Assembly: GCA_026075535.2 (NCBI GenBank)
Contig: AP026545.1
Location: 7,936,001-8,000,000 of the forward strand
Reading direction: 5' to 3'
DNA from: Tricholoma matsutake
Lineage: Eukaryota; Basidiomycota; Agaricomycetes; Agaricales; Tricholomataceae
DNA length: 64,000 nucleotides
The notes below the pieces were generated by a model, which saw only the letters and a program-made list of their open reading frames with translations, was not told the origin of the DNA and made no database searches. Below, in pieces: positions 23,381 to 33,594 of the stretch (positions are counted from its first letter, which is position 1; the number at the start of each line of letters is the position of its first letter). The position numbers were made by a program, and so were the translations under genes.

Positions 23381-24970
23381 GTGCAACAGACGAAGACCAA
23401 CCGTAAACTGATGTTGGATGAATTAAAATTTGTACTGCAAAGCTGGCTGCATCTACTAAGCTTTGATGTCATGAAACCGGTTGACATGGCAGCTGCTATA
23501 ACCACCCGTATCAAAGTGCTCTCTCACATTGCTGAACTGATGCACCATGAAGATTCACTGAAAGCTGAGTACCACGAGCTGTTTGAACCAATCCCACATG
23601 CAGAAGACTTGCCAACTAACGTCTTAGCCAGAATTCACCTGAAGCAAGCTGACCAGGTAATAAAAACGCGAATTTACCAATGTCCACGCAAATTTTGTGA
23701 GGCATGGGGAACATTGTTGAAAAAGCATCTGGATGCAGGAAGAATCCACCTGTCTGCATCATTGTGGGCTTCACCAGCATTCATCATCCCTAAAGCTGAT
23801 GCTTCTGTACTTCCTCAATGGGTCAATGATTTCCATCAGCTGAATTCCAATACCGTGATTGACTCCCACCCTCTACCTCATGTTGACAACATCTTGAATG
23901 ACTGCGCAAAAGGTAAGATCTGGGCTACCATTGATATGACGGATAGCTTTTTCCAAACACAAATGCATCCCAACGACATCCATCTCACTGCGGTCTCCAC
24001 ACCTTTTGGCCTTTACGAGTGGCTGGTAATGCCAATGGGACTATGCAACACCCCAGCTATCCACCAATGACGGGTCACAGTGGCGCTTAGAGAACACATC
24101 AGGAAAATCTGTCACGTCTACCTGGACGACATCGTGATCTGGTTGCAAACTATTGAGGAGCATCACCATAATGTCCATCTGATCCTGAATGCGCTGCACA
24201 CAGTGAAGCTGTACTGCAATCCAAAGAAAACACACCTCTACTGTAGTTCTATTGATTTCCTTGGTCACCACATCTCACCGGATGGTATCAAACCAGACAA
24301 CAGCAAAGTAGAGAAGATCACAAATTGGCCAAGGCCTAGAAGCGCAACTGATGTTCACTGTTTTCTAGGACTGGTGTGATATCTAGCAGCATTCTTGCCA
24401 GACTTGGCGACACATACTTTGGTCCTTACACCACTTACGACTGCCCAAGCTACATGCTGCTTCCCCACCTGGGGTGCAGATCACCAGCTCACGTTTGAAG
24501 CGATCAAGTCGATTGTGGTAAGTCATGACTGTCTAATGACAATTGACCACAAAGATCCCAAAGGTAAAATATTCGTAACGACGGATGCCAGTGATTTCCG
24601 GTCTGGAGCTGTTCTTTCCTTTGGAAAAACTTGGGAATCTGCTAGACCAGTGGCATTTGACTCAATGACATTCAAAGGTGCAGAACTTAATTATCCCATT
24701 CACAAAAAGGAAATGTTGGCTATCATTCGCCTGCTAAAAAAATGGGGCACAGATCTTTTTGGCTCTGCATTCACAGTTTTCACTGACCATAAGACTCTTG
24801 AAAACTTTGAGAACCAGCATGACTTGTCATGCCACCAAGCACACTGGATGGAATTCTTGTCACAATTCGATGCAAAAATAGTTTACATTAAGGGTGAAGA
24901 CAACTCTGTGGCCGATGCGCTTTCCCATCTCCCAACAATCACTGCTGCTGACAGTTCGGCCACCTTGCAT
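23381..24970 (+). pseudogene. Gypsy-2 reverse transcriptase and RNase H
   Basis: One frame with TGA stops at 24068 (HQ-stop-RV) and 24377 (LGLV-stop-YLAAFLP), both where arginine is expected. Motifs seen: TRIYQCPRKFCEAWGTLLKK, SPAFIIPKAD, TPFGLYEWLVMPMGL, VYLDDIVIW (catalytic), FLGHHISPDGI, then RNase H FVTTDASDFRSGAVLSF and TVFTDHKTLENF. Catalytic aspartates are intact, so apart from the stops the enzyme looks recently functional. Confidence 0.9.
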
Positions 24971-26596
24971 GCAGCCCATGCACCATATGAATTCTGCCCA
25001 TACGATGACAAACTGTGCTCCGTGAATGTAATACTGCCAGCTGCATGTGGCTCTCCATTGCAATCTGCCCACTGCCTGGCACTCGCTTTGCTAGCAAAAT
25101 GCAGCAGTGTTGCAGCAACACTGAATATCATGACCCACCCTGAGCTGAAAAAAAGCATTGTCGATGGCTACGTGCATGACTCCTGGTGCAAGAAATTAGT
25201 AACTGCCACACCCAGAATGCTGATCATGCAAGAGATAGACGATCTGTGGCTCATTGGTGAGCGACTGGTGGTTCCGTCCATACCCGGATTGAGAGAAGCG
25301 CTGTTCAGGCTTGCTCACAATTCTCTCAGACATTTTGGGTTCGAAAAATCTTACGGTTCACTGAGAAATTCATATTACTGGCCAAACATGAGACAAGACC
25401 TCAAACAAGCATATGTACCTAGCTGTGCTGACTGCCAGCGCAACAAGTCGAGAACAACATTGCCTGCTGGACCGCTACACCCCCTACTGATTCCTGATGG
25501 TTGCAGGGACTCTGTAGCCTTGGACTTCATTGGTCCTCTACCCGAGAATGATGGATTCAATTGTATACTAACAATGACTGACTGTTTAGGTGCTGATGTA
25601 CAGATCATGCCAACACATACTGACTTTACCACCGAACAAGTGGCAGAAATTTTTTTCGACCATTGGTACTGTGAAAACGGACTACCACTGGAAATAGTGT
25701 CTGACCATGACAAGCTGTTTGTGTCAAAATTCTGGAGTGTGCTTCACAAACTGTCTGGCATCAAACTAAGAATGTCTTCTCCATACCACCCGCAAACCGA
25801 CAGATCCAGTGAATGTTCAAACAAAACTGTGAATCAGGCACTCTGTTACCATGTTGCTCATAATCAAAAGGGATGGGCATGCGCATTGCCATGGGTGCAT
25901 TTTGATTTGATGAACACCATGAATAAATCAACAGGTTTTTCACCATTCCAACTCAGGATGGGGCAAAGCCCTAGATTGATTCCACCTCTCGTGATGCCGA
26001 TTCTGACAGAAATTGCTGAATATGTACTTGCCTGTGAACTGATTGCCCATCTGCAAGAAGATGTCTGTGAGGCTCAGGATAACCTGCTAAAAGCAAAGGT
26101 CACACAGGCCACATTTGCAAACACGTCGCACGGTCCTGACCTGAAGCTGGACATAGGAGACAGGGTGATGCTGTCAACTGAAAACAGATGCAGGGAATAC
26201 ACCATGAAGGGTGAGAAACACGTAGCTAAATTTATGCCTAGGATCAACGGACCTTACTACATCATTGATGTCAACCAACAAAAATCTACGATCACCCTGG
26301 ATTTTCCTCAAGCATCGAAACAGTTCCCGACATTCCACACAAGTGAGGTAATGCCGTATAATGAAAACAACTGTACTCTGTTCCCCGACCGCGAGCTTGC
26401 GAGGCCTGGTGCAATCATTATGGAGAATGGTGCAGAAGAATACTACATTGAGAAGATCATCGATGCTCGCAAGCAAGGAAGGGGTATGCAATATTTGGTA
26501 AGGTGGGTTGGTTATGGTGCTGAGGACGACACTTGGCTCCCTGGATTGGAACTCATCAATAATGCCGCATTGGATGACTGGCAGGCAGTGCAATAA
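24971..26596 (+). pseudogene. Gypsy-2 integrase and chromodomain
   Basis: The last part of an uninterrupted 733-codon frame (24395-26596). The HHCC head includes HNSLRHFGFEKSYGSLRNSY and CADCQRNKS. The core has LDFIGPLPENDGF, SDHDKLFVSKFW and HPQTDRSSECSNK, giving D, D and E. The tail carries a GPF/Y-like part (RINGPYYIIDVNQQ), then a chromodomain (YYIEKIIDARKQGRGMQYLV, RWVGYGAEDDTWLP). The chromodomain probably binds methylated histone H3. Confidence 0.92.
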
Positions 26597-26745
26597 GGAG
26601 GGTCCATTGTTCATTTCAACCTTCTTCATGTTTCTCCCACCAGTAGCTTTTCCCACTGGGTTTTTAACACACCCGGCGAGCAGTTTTTACGATACCTTGG
26701 TATATTTTTTTTATTTACCTGGGAATTTTTCAGAGGAGGGGAGGG

Positions 26746-26963
26746 TGTAATCATGCTGATTACTAATGTTGTTTTGTGCTTGGCCATCGCTCGTCACATA
26801 TACTGATGTCTACAGACTCTCTCTCTATTCCTTCTTCCCCCAGATCTATTCTCCCATACTTCCTATTGTATGCCTCCCATATCTGCTTTCCTCTTATAAT
26901 ATCTGGTCCTATTCTGCCTTGGTGTTTCTGAGTGAATCTTACTGCTTACTGGGTACGATTAGA
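26746..26963 (+). repeat. 3' LTR of Gypsy-2
   Basis: 218 bases, TGTAATC...GATTAGA, directly after a polypurine tract (about 26731-26745) and followed by the duplication GCTTG. Confidence 0.9.
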
Positions 26964-27289
26964 GCTTGTAGCTGTAAGTTCTCATAGAAATGCCTTTTGA
27001 GGGCCTGAATTTGAGCTTGCAGTTGATTTGCAGAGGTGTCAAGGGTTGGCAGAACTTGAGGATCAGTCTTTTCTCCAGGGACATGTCTCATATCAATTTT
27101 ATCTTCTTCTTATGTGTGCAGGGATACTTGATATCAATGATGAGGTCATCTTCTTCATCTGAGGAGTTGTCGATATCTTGATCCCAGGCTAAATCTAAGT
27201 CGTCAGAGTCATTGTCAATGTTGTCCACATCAAATTTGTTCCTAAGGTTACCTAGCATGCTGGTGATTGATGGGGCCATGGTGACCATT

Positions 27290-28138
27290 TAAAGTAATTA
27301 GTCATTAATCAGAACAAGAATGATGAAAAAGAAAAAACTTACCTCAAGTCAAAATGACACAACTCGTTCAACTGCACAAGAGAATTCCTCTTTGGACAGA
27401 TCCATAATAATCAAAGGGGATGAAACAATTTGTTCCCTGAGGTTTCTCTTGTCCAGTGTTAGTTGGTACTGGACTTTCATCATAATGATTTCTGTTTGTG
27501 TATCCAGATCTGATGACACAGGAGATACAGTGGGAGATAGCGCAGATGTTTCATGGGCAGCAAGTGATGCAAGTGTTGAAATACTAGACAGTCTGGGATA
27601 TACTTAATCACTTCTGAACATGTTTCCTGGAGGAATGGCATGAGGCCCAGCACACCCATGCAAAAGGTTTAAATAAATAGCAAGCACCATGATCCCGCCA
27701 AAGCCAAAAAGAAAACTATGACAGCAGTACAACATGAGCACTAACAAGTCATGATGACACAAAGTCAGACCCATTGAGAAGTAAGTTACCCAGGCTCAAA
27801 TTCAAGTTGTAAATATATGTCGATGCACCCATGGGGCGCAACATTCCCATGGGTTGTTCATGTGACCAATCGTTGATATCAAGTCACACTGAAGTTGAAC
27901 TTCACAAGTTGAACATGGGCCAACTGCTACCAGCACCTCCCACCTCCATCAGCAGCTGCCAATGCTGCTCCCATGCTGCTCCATCAACAGTAAACGGTGA
28001 CCTGCATGGCTTCAAAATTGCTGCGTCATGCAGACATCAACAGCATAAACAGCCATTGATTCATCTTGAGGAGCCTGAGGCCCCTCAACACAAAGTAAAT
28101 TAAGTGTTTTCAATGTTCTTTTCTTTATTTTTCAAGTT
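27290..28138. other. Interior of the inverted-repeat element, mostly unassigned
   Basis: The part 27330-27610, read on the minus strand, is coding-like (LASLAAHETSALSPTVSPV, SLDTQTEIIMM-type sequence, then a GTAAGT donor at about 27342) and may be an upstream exon of the unknown gene. From 27620 to 28138 I see only a local palindrome (CCCATG...CATGGG, 27827-27852) and no recognised gene. Confidence 0.35.
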
Positions 28139-28840
28139 CTAATGGTCTTGTTCAGTTATTTTTAGGTTATCTACTACCACAACAATGCACAATGCAGACA
28201 CATGCTCACCCCCTCCTCTCTGTCCAAATGGGATGTAGGGGGGTTGTTTGGGGTTAAGAGACCCCATTGAGGCTGGATAGCAGGGTGCCTGTGAGGTAAG
28301 CACACAAAATGCCCTTAACCCCACCACCTTGTCACTAACCACCTCACACCTCAAAAAAAAATGAAACACTGCCACAACAATGGCAGGATGGGGTGACAGG
28401 ACCCATAACCAAAGAGGCATCCCCCAACAACTGCCGCTATGAGCCTCTGCTCATAGGGTGGGATCAGGGGTGCTAATGACAATGACAACATGAATAGAAT
28501 GATGACAATGGAGTGGGAGATGACAGAATGATGAGATGACTGGAGTCGAGGGCCCATGAGACATTGTTTGATGTCTCTTGGGCCATTGGTAAGTTTTTTT
28601 ATTACTCTTGTTTCATTATTTTGCTGCTAACAATTTTTTTTAGCAACAAAGCCGACCAGCACCCACCACCGTTGTGAGCCCCTGCTCGCAAGGTGGATTG
28701 TGGGTGCTCAACAATGAACCAACAATGACAGGGGACAACAATGACATGGGAGAGGACCTACAACAAAGCACACCACCAACCCCCAGCCTCATGAGGGGTG
28801 GATCATGTGTGGACCAACAATGACAACGACTGAGGGGGAC
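28139..28840. repeat. Hairpin-bearing repeat region (copy II)
   Basis: Matches copy I (15428-17152) in composition and in the hairpin unit: TATGAGC-CTCT-GCTCATA followed by GGGTGGGAT at 28436-28465, TGTGAGC-CCCT-GCTCGCA followed by AGGTGGAT at 28673-28697, and a stem-less remnant with GGGGTGGATCATG at 28796. It also contains an intron-like segment at 28589-28643. Confidence 0.65.
28589..28643 (+). other. Intron-like segment in the repeat
   Basis: GTAAGT donor, GCTAAC branch-type motif and TTTTTTTTAG acceptor within 55 bases, the usual size of introns in this genome. A decayed equivalent lies in copy I near 16079-16125 (TACTAAC retained, ends lost). The flanking exons encode nothing I recognise. 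Confidence 0.4.
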
Positions 28841-29668
28841 AGGAGTGAAGGTAGGTGAGAGGGAGGGGGGAAATGACAAGAGGGAGGGGGGACAATGACA
28901 AGAGGGAGGGGAAACAATGATGAGAGGGAGGGGGGACAATGATGAGAGGGAGGGGAAACAACAACAAGAGGGAGGGGGGACAACAATGACAAGAGGGAGG
29001 GGAGACAACAATGATGAGAGGGAGGGGAGACAGTGACGACAAGAGGGAGGGGAGATGATGACAATGAGAGGGCAGGAAGATGATGATGAGATGGAGGGGA
29101 GAGGGAGGGGGGACAACAATCAGATGGAGGGGGGACAACAATCAGATGGAGGGGGGACAACAATCAGATGGAGGGGGGACAACAATCAGATGGAGGGGGG
29201 ACAACAATCAGATGGAGGGGGGACAACAATCAGATGGAGGGGGGACAACAATCAGATGGAGGGGGGACAACAATCAGATGTGAGAGGGAGGGGGGATGAT
29301 GATGAGAGGGATGGGAGACAACAACGAGAGGGAGGGGGGACAACAAAGATGAGAGGGAGGGGAGACAACAAAGATGAGAGGGAGGGGAGACAACAATGAG
29401 AGGGAGGGGGGACAACAAAGATGAGAGGGAGGGGAGACAACAACAATGAGAGGGAGGGGAGACAACAACAATGAGAGGGAGGGGAGACAACAACAATGAG
29501 AGGGAGGGGAGACAATGATGACAAGAGGGAGAGGAGATGATGACGAGAGGGAGGGGAGATGACAATGAGAGGGAGGGGAGATGATGATGAGAGGGAGGGG
29601 AGAGGGAGGGGGGACAACAATCAGATGGAGGGGAGACAACAATAAACAATGAGAGGGAGGGGGACAAT
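28841..29668 (+). repeat. GA-rich minisatellite array
   Basis: Tandem units built on GAGAGGGAGGGGAGACAACAA in several lengths. At about 29105-29280 there are eight near-perfect 22-base units containing GGAGGGGGG and ACAACAATCAGAT. The long ORFs across it on both strands are products of repetition, not genes. G-runs spaced by short loops could form quadruplexes. Confidence 0.92.
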
Positions 29669-29676
29669 AATGAGAG

Positions 29677-30517
29677 TAGTGTTTTTAAGGTTTGGTCCGG
29701 TCCAGTTTTTCAACCTCTAAGAGGGTTAACCGGTCTAGACCAGTACCCCAAGTCAGTTGGACCATAACCAAACTGATTAGGACCAGTCCTAATTGGTTCA
29801 GTCTACCAGTTTAGACTGGTTTCAACCGGTTTTTGACTCTAAATAAATTTGTCGTATATAAAAGACTAAAAGAAAAAGAATGAGATAATAAAAATAGCCC
29901 CACAATCTTGCTTTTGTAGCAAGGGTGGGGGTCGTTGTCCTGTGCCGTTTACCCCCTGCAATGAGGCATGGACATCTTTTTCAGCAAATTTCTATCAAAT
30001 ATCATGAAAAATAACAGTAAAAAATGCAGGGGTACTTTTTGATGACATTGTGGGAAAAACCCCCCATGATGAGATGCAAACATCTTTTTCAGTAATTTCC
30101 TCTCAAATATCATAAAAAATAACAGTAAAAATGCAGGGGTACTTTTTAATCAGGGAAAACCTGCACCTCATGGTGACATGACTCATGGGTTTACCCCTGT
30201 GATGAGGTGTGGACATTGAACCATGTACAATTACTGTAACATATATAAACCCCACCAATTCTCATGACATCTCCCCTCATAGTTAGTCTCTTGTATATAA
30301 TATGTACATTAGTTCATATGTAATGCAAAAAGACCAGTTGTAACCAGTTCAAACCAGTTTTACAATGGTTTTTGTATGTTTCCAAAACAAGTGAACTGTT
30401 AACCAAACCGATGGTTTTGATTAATAATTTTTTCAGAAAAATTGCATGGACCAAACCATGGACTGCAGTTCAGTCCGGTTTAGTCTTCAGTCCTATGGAC
30501 TGAACCTTTAAACACTA
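29677..30517 (+). mobile_element. hAT-like non-autonomous element C (841 bp)
   Basis: Termini TAGTGTTTTTAAGGTTTGGT and (right, reverse complement) TAGTGTTTAAAGGTTCAGTC. Flanking AATGAGAG at 29669-29676 and 30518-30525 is a perfect 8-base duplication, although the same octamer recurs in the surrounding array. The interior has CCGGT/ACCAGT repeats and two related segments around 29990 and 30090 (TTTTTCAG...ATGCAGGGGTACTTTTT). No ORF. Confidence 0.85.
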
Positions 30518-30620
30518 AATGAGAGGGAGGGGATGATGAAGAGAGGGGGGATGACAACAAGGGGGGGGGACAATGACACCACCATCATGGACACCAACAG
30601 ACAAATGGGAACTGTATATG

Positions 30621-30662
30621 TAGTGTAGTTACATATCAAATAGTGTAGTTACATATCAAATA
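30621..30662 (+). repeat. 20-bp tandem duplication
   Basis: Two adjacent copies of TAGTGTAGTTACATATCAAA inside the right arm of the inverted-repeat element. Confidence 0.9.
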
Positions 30663-30959
30663 CATGTATTATATAGGAAATGCAATAATATTTTTATATC
30701 ATATGCAGTGTGAATGACATTTAGAGGACCAAAAAATCTTCTCAAGCATCAGAGGATATCCAGGAAACATATGAATCATACATTCCTGAGGTGCCCTGGA
30801 GCACTTTGGACCAAAATTCACTACCCTGAAGACTGGCAAATAATGGCACTTTATCTACAGAGTGCCCAGGGTAGACAATTGCTTTGGATGCCTTGGCATG
30901 CCCCAAGACATCCTAGGGTAACCCAGGACACCCTGGGAACAAAAGCAATTTTCCTGATG

Positions 30960-32835
30960 GAGTCCCACTACCACGAAGTGACCTCACAATAGGACAACAC
31001 TGCATCAAATCAGCAGCAACTGCCAAGTTCCTAGGTGTATACCTAGACAACAGGCTCACATGGAGAGTGCAGGGAATGGCAGCCCTAGCCAAGGGGCAAG
31101 ACTGGATGGTACAGTTTGGGCAACTATCAAGAACATCACAGGGAGTAACAGCAAAACACATACAATGCCTATATCTATCAATCATCGTACCACAAATGCT
31201 ATATGCAGCTGACATTTTCCTCACCCCCCAACATAAAGCTGCCATGAGCACTCAGGGAAGGAAGAACACAAGCAGCATCATCAACAGACTGGCCAGAATA
31301 CAATGACAAGCAGCCATCATGATAATGGGAGCAATGAGAACAACAGCAACCAATGTGCTAGATGCCATGGCCAACCTACTCCCTTTTCATTTACTAGTTG
31401 ACAAATATTGATACAGGGCTACCCTACGACTAGCAACACTACTGATCAGTCACCCACTACACAAGCCAGTAGCAAATGCAGCACACAAACTGATCAAGCG
31501 ACACCCCACACTGATACACATCTTACTACATACATACAACATAAAACCAGAAAAACTCGAAATGATAAGCACAGTCAGACAAGACACCAAATGGAAACCA
31601 AACTTCAAAACCCAAATTGCAAACACAAAAGAGGAAGCAATGGAAGAAGAGGAGAGGGACAGAGCAGATGTGAAGGTATACATGGATGGATCAGGGATGG
31701 AGGGAAAGATAGGAGTGGGAGTGGTGTTATATTGAAGAGGAGTAGAGAAGGCAAGGATGAGATACAGACTGGGAACCCAGGGACAACACACTGTATATGA
31801 AGGGGAGTGCACAGGGATGCTAATGGGAGTGAAGCTGATAGCAAAGGAGTGGAATGTGAGAATGGTGACCATCTGCATCGACAGCCAAGCAACCATCAAG
31901 GTGACCCAACTAACCAAACCAGCATCAGGGCACTACATCATCAACATGTTCCATCGGGAATTCAAGGCACTGCAAAGGAAACAGAGGGGGCTGAAACTCA
32001 CGATCAGGTGGACCCCAGGGCACAAAGACATAATGGGGAATGAGTGAGCAAACAAGGAGGCAAAGAGGGCAGTCACAGATGGCAGCAGCCAGGACACTGA
32101 CCTACCACAATTACTGAGAAAGGAGCTCCCACACAGCAAAGCAGCAAAGAAACAGGCATACAACAAGAAACTCAATGCTCAAGCGCAAAAGGAGTGGACC
32201 AAGTCACCAAGATACACATGCATGAAAAGAACAATCCCAACAGCACCATCAAAGAAATATCTTACACTCATGGAGCCCCTCCCTCAAAAACACACCAGCA
32301 CCCTCACACAGTTACAAACCAGCACACGCGCAGCTAGCAAAACACCTACACCGCATTGGAAAAACCAACTCCACAATATGCCCCAGCTGCCAACAACACA
32401 ATGAAACAGTCATACACTACCTTTTGCTATGCCCAGCACACCAAGAAGCATGGAATGTGATGAAGAGAAAAATAGGGGGCCTCACACAAGATATCACCAA
32501 ACTACTAAACACACCCAAAGCATTACCCACACTGTTTCAGTACATCACAACGACCGCATGCTTCTGAGCTACTTTCAGGGAGTTTACAAACCTCACGGGA
32601 ACATAACATGTGATGGACACGCCTATGCCTATGCCTACCCTTGCACCTCACAATACCCTACTCCCAGTCTACGAACCACTTATTCCAGCACTACATGTGC
32701 TCTGAAGACCACTACTCTTAAGCAGTTGCTGCAGCCACCACAAAACATACAATTCAAACACTAGTAGATACGCAATGTGTACATACTCTCTGACATATGG
32801 TTTGCCACAACGGAGAATAAATAGGAATAAAATTA
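30960..32835 (+). pseudogene. LINE copy B, right half (RT end, RNase H, CCHC, 3' end)
   Basis: Begins in frame with the left half (VPLPRSDLTIG, FLGVYLDNRLTW), then LYAADIFLTPQHK and RNase H (VYMDGSGMEGKIGVGVVLY, YEGECTG, ICIDSQATI, WTPGHKDIMGNE). In-frame TGA codons at about 31303, 31409, 31735 and 32045 all replace arginine when compared with copy A. The CCHC tail (CPSCQQ-type) is shifted near 32390. The 3' end AGAATAAATAGGAATAAAAT matches that of copy A. Catalytic residues survive, so decay is mainly by stops. Confidence 0.88.
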
Positions 32836-33071
32836 AAAATTAAAAACAATATCCATCAGTGGGAATACTCAGAGTAGGTATGAAGAGCCACAAGGGGATA
32901 GGCCCAAAAAATAGAGAGAGAGAGCAGTGAGACACCGAGACATTGCAATCCAGAACAGCAAAAGACAACATATTGAGGTGACCTCAGTGTAGCAATAAAA
33001 GGGATGATCACAGCTGACACTATAGTGGTATCAAAGTGGTATGATGGCAGACCCAGAATACTGAACATTGC
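32836..33071. other. Unassigned spacer before Copia-2
   Basis: No gene or repeat recognised except a short GA run (32913-32930). The last five bases, ATTGC, are the left target duplication of Copia-2. Confidence 0.5.
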
Positions 33072-33345
33072 TGTTGAAATTAATCCCAGTGATGCATGCT
33101 GTATACATGAGGCAATACATGCAGCATACGCATGTTACTGCGCTTACTGCGCATACATGCGGTAAACACATTCCTGAGTCATGTGACGTCCTTATTATTA
33201 TGTATATAAGGAGAACCTGTACCATAGTAGGAATACAGTGTTCTTACCTCTGCTAACCCTAGCTGTAAGTCTAAGTAAACCCCAGGTAGGTTGTAAGGAA
33301 CGAGTTGTCTCTTCCACTGTGCAGCGTATATAGTCTGCTCCAACA
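33072..33345 (+). repeat. 5' LTR of Copia-2
   Basis: 274 bases with TATATAAG at 33203-33210, a likely promoter element. Related solo LTR at 17461. Confidence 0.95.
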
Positions 33346-33360
33346 GGTTATGGGCCCTGC
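33346..33360 (+). other. Copia-2 primer binding site
   Basis: GGTTATGGGCCCTGC directly after the 5' LTR. It resembles the complement of the anticodon arm of initiator methionine tRNA (GGGCTCATAACC), which suggests priming by an internal tRNA fragment as in Drosophila copia. This is inferred from remembered tRNA sequence. Confidence 0.5.
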
Positions 33361-33594
33361 TGGGCACATCGCGAACGCGCCTTAATTGGCTGCGAACGAC
33401 GTTGACTTCATCATCTCCAAATTATAACCTTGCGCTCTTCGTGAGCTGCATTGCACTCCCTGCGAGCTGCACATAAAACCTAGATTGACTAGGGTTAACC
33501 ACTCTGAAGGAGTGTTTTCTCCTGAGAACGTTAAACGTGTTTTATTGAGTAAAAAGACTGATTGAGCACTTTTAACAGCTGCCACCACAAAATC

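Larger units (their letters stand above)
21210..26963 (+). mobile_element. Ty3/gypsy chromodomain retrotransposon (Gypsy-2)
   Basis: LTRs of 218 bases (21210-21427, 26746-26963) begin TGTAATCATG. The 5-base duplication GCTTG lies at 21205-21209 and 26964-26968. The internal order is gag, protease, reverse transcriptase, RNase H, integrase, chromodomain. Pol lies in one frame throughout, broken only by TGA codons. A purine tract (AGAGGAGGGGAGGG) ends just before the 3' LTR. It belongs to a different lineage from Gypsy-1 (shorter LTRs, different protease motif). Confidence 0.95.
20826..27288 (-). pseudogene. Unrecognised gene inside the inverted-repeat element, split by Gypsy-2
   Basis: I do not recognise this protein. 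On the minus strand from 27288 the reading is MVTMAPSITSMLGNLRNKFD, then a very acidic run (DNDSDDLDLAWDQDIDNSSD, EEDD). After a likely intron starting GTATCC it continues EKTDPQVLPTLDTSANQLQA and QIQALKRHFYENLQLQA, a helix-prone stretch. Gypsy-2 is inserted at the AAGC/GCTTG site. Beyond it come coding-like pieces (TLISFLKQKVTTVGICQN; YINIAPQWLLRLKDEGLDDT) to a stop at 20826-20828. An upstream exon may lie at 27330-27610. An acidic, helical product without a visible DDE core could be an accessory protein of the element or a captured host gene. Confidence 0.45.
20610..30959. mobile_element. 10.35-kb inverted-repeat element splitting LINE copy B
   Basis: The left end CATCAGGAAAATCACTTTT and right end (reverse complement) CATCAGGAAAATTGCTTTT are followed on both sides by TTCCCAGGGT and ACCCTAG. 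Flanks are ...AAGCGA and GAGTCCCA: joining them at the shared GA restores LINE frame KR-VPLP. After subtracting Gypsy-2 (21210-26963) and hAT element C (29677-30517), the original element would be about 3.7 kb. It contains a minus-strand gene remnant (20826-27288). The 2-3-base duplication would fit CACTA-like DNA transposons (CMC, Plavaka), but the termini do not start CACT, so the superfamily is left open. Confidence 0.7.

Noticed and set aside
29080..29283. Possible CRISPR-like array of 22-base units
   Set aside because: The units are directly adjacent with no unique spacers and lie in a eukaryotic genome; it is a minisatellite.
28640..29667. Long proline/serine-rich ORFs on the minus strand (up to 159 codons)
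   Set aside because: They are translations of the GA-rich minisatellite; several frames are open at once because the array has no stop-forming triplets.
33068..33256. ORFs within the Copia-2 LTRs on both strands
   Set aside because: Identical in both LTRs only because the LTRs are nearly identical; no coding signature.
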